Positions 5,846 to 6,987 of a DNA stretch of 6,987 bases are shown here, piece by piece. Source of the stretch: Alphaproteobacteria bacterium. GTDB lineage: Bacteria; Pseudomonadota; Alphaproteobacteria; UBA8366; JADFVY01. The stretch covers positions 1 to 6,987 of the forward strand of contig JAOUMF010000102.1 in assembly GCA_029881615.1 (NCBI GenBank), in the 5' to 3' direction. The notes below the pieces were generated by a model, which did not search any database, was not told where the DNA came from, and was given only the letters and a program-made list of their open reading frames with translations. The position numbers and the translations under genes are program-made. Numbering within the stretch: the first letter of the stretch is position 1; the number at the start of each line of letters is the position of its first letter.

Positions 5846-6838
5846 ATGGTGAAAAAACCAAGGGCCGTCATATTGCATGGCGCTTCCGCCGATCGACCCG
5901 ACGAAGCCGACACCATTGTACAGGCCAACATGGTGACCGACGCTCTCAGGCGCATGGGCTGGGTCAGCGAAATAATCGCCGTTGGGCTTGATTTGTCGAA
6001 GCTTGAGCGGCGGCTGACTCCGCGGCCCGGGATCGTTTTCAATCTGGTTGAATCGGTGAATGGCGATGGCCGACTGGTGCATCTTGTGCCAGCCGTTCTG
6101 GAGCATCTCGGCATCGCCTTTACCGGAGCACCGGCGGCGGCGCATTTCGCCACCACCAACAAACCATTGGCTAAACGCCTGTTACGTGGGGCCGGACTCG
6201 CGACCCCGAACTGGATCGGCCCCGGCGAAAATCTGGCGATGCGCAATAGCAGCCAAATGATCGTAAAGGCAGTGTCCGAGGACGCATCCCTTGGCATCGA
6301 TTCGGACTCGGTCGTGCCGGCCGGCCAGGTCCATGCGGAAATCGCGCGCCGCGCCGCCACCTATGGTGGTGAATGGTTTGCGGAAAGCTTTATCGACGGT
6401 CGCGAGTTCAATGTCGGGATCCTGACGGCGGATGGCCGCCCGCAAGTGCTGCCGATCGCCGAAATCCTTTTCGTCGATTATCCGGCCGACCGGCCGCGGA
6501 TCGTCGATTACGAGGCAAAATGGATCGAGGACAGTTTCGCCTTCAATCACACGCCGCGGCGTTTCGACCTGCCGTCAACGGACGCCGGTCTAGTTGAAGA
6601 ACTCGGCCGCCTGGCTATTGCCGCATTCAACCTGTTCGGCCTGAAAGGATACGGCCGGGTCGATTTCCGCGTCGATCGCACCGGCCTGCCCTGGATACTT
6701 GAGGTCAACGCCAATCCCTGCCTGGCACCCGACGCCGGCTTTTCCGCGGCTGCGGCCGAGGCGGGGCTGACGACCGACAATGTGATCGAACGGATTGCCA
6801 GATCAGCCTTTCTCAAGGAGGCGCGCGCCGCCGCCTGA
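5846..6838 (+). CDS. ATP-grasp carboxylate-amine ligase, D-alanine-D-alanine ligase-like (second of two)
   Basis: A 330-residue Ddl-family ATP-grasp protein that is a distant paralogue, not a recent copy, of the gene before it. Visible: 'GIVFNLVESVNGDGR' (62-76), matching the FN..HG..GEDG region of Ddl; 'LEHLGIAFTGAPAAA' (85-99); 'TNKPLAKRLLRGAGLATP' (104-121); ATP-binding K141 with 'EDASLGI' (145-151); 'IDGREFNVGIL' (183-193); the omega-loop-like 'DYEAKW' (221-226), as DYEAKY in Ddl; and metal ligands D273, E286 and N288 in 'GRVDFR' and 'LEVNANP'. The Ddl acceptor loop (PG.T..S) is replaced by 'NPCLAPDAGFS', so the amine acceptor should differ from D-Ala. It starts 3 bp after the previous stop, with AAGGG about 9 bases upstream, and is clearly in the same operon. 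It probably performs another ATP-dependent amide-forming step on the same product line. Gene prediction tools would often label it D-alanine-D-alanine ligase. Confidence 0.9.
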   Translation: MVKKPRAVILHGASADRPDEADTIVQANMVTDALRRMGWVSEIIAVGLDLSKLERRLTPRPGIVFNLVESVNGDGRLVHLVPAVLEHLGIAFTGAPAAAHFATTNKPLAKRLLRGAGLATPNWIGPGENLAMRNSSQMIVKAVSEDASLGIDSDSVVPAGQVHAEIARRAATYGGEWFAESFIDGREFNVGILTADGRPQVLPIAEILFVDYPADRPRIVDYEAKWIEDSFAFNHTPRRFDLPSTDAGLVEELGRLAIAAFNLFGLKGYGRVDFRVDRTGLPWILEVNANPCLAPDAGFSAAAAEAGLTTDNVIERIARSAFLKEARAAA

Positions 6839-6839
6839 C

Positions 6840-6987
6840 ATGTTACGCATTCGCAAAATCACCGACGATCGAACGCCGGCAAATCGCACCGCGGTTTCCC
6901 AGGCGCAGGCGATTATTCGCGCTCAATTCCCGGGAATTCCCGGTAGCGACATCGACAAACTGCCGGAGCAGTTGCGCAATCCACTGA
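6840..6987 (+). CDS. Unidentified protein, N-terminal 49 codons (3' end outside window)
   Basis: An ATG one base after the preceding stop opens a frame that runs off the window end. The visible N-terminus starts 'MLRIRKITDDRTPANR', then an Ala/Gln/Ile-rich probable helix ('AVSQAQAIIRAQFPG') and 'DIDKLPEQLRNPL'. There is no signal peptide or membrane segment. Codon use is like the neighbours. No good ribosome binding site lies at the right distance (AAGGAGG at 6815-6821 is 18 bases away), so translation is probably coupled to the second ligase. I do not recognise the family with certainty. An acetyltransferase-like domain is conceivable by analogy with beta-lysine acetyltransferases that accompany KamA/AblA elsewhere, but no acetyl-CoA motif is visible in this part. 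Confidence 0.75.
   Translation, partial: MLRIRKITDDRTPANRTAVSQAQAIIRAQFPGIPGSDIDKLPEQLRNPL

Overview
The window is GC-rich bacterial chromosome with tightly packed genes. Protein family content, the codon choices (strong G/C at third positions) and gene order suggest a proteobacterium, most likely an alphaproteobacterium. This is inference from family resemblance; there is no rRNA or other phylogenetic marker here. I see no mobile element, CRISPR array, tRNA or rRNA gene.

Left block, plus strand, 1-1739: the C-terminal part of a thiamine-diphosphate enzyme of the acetolactate synthase type, cut by the window edge. It is followed 18 bp later by a ChaC-type gamma-glutamylcyclotransferase (glutathione breakdown), and then, with overlapping stop and start codons, by methionine-R-sulfoxide reductase MsrB. 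The last two form a small thiol/redox-repair pair.

Middle block, minus strand, 1756-3273: a single acyl-CoA synthetase of the ANL (AMP-forming) superfamily, convergent with msrB across 16 bp. Its start is fixed at 3273 by a strong ribosome binding site. About 240 bp (3274-3512) separate it from the divergent right block and hold an AT-rich stretch that probably contains promoters.

Right block, plus strand, 3513-6987 and continuing out of the window: an operon with almost no space between genes. It holds a lysine 2,3-aminomutase (radical SAM, PLP), two different D-Ala-D-Ala-ligase-like ATP-grasp enzymes in tandem, and the first 49 codons of a fourth gene that I cannot identify. The aminomutase keeps the residues expected to bind lysine, so it probably makes beta-lysine. 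Two following ATP-dependent carboxylate-amine ligases suggest that beta-lysine is joined to other amino acids or carboxylates, giving a beta-lysine-containing dipeptide, tripeptide or osmolyte-like compound. This is the most interesting part of the window. The enzyme families are clear, but the product is inference.
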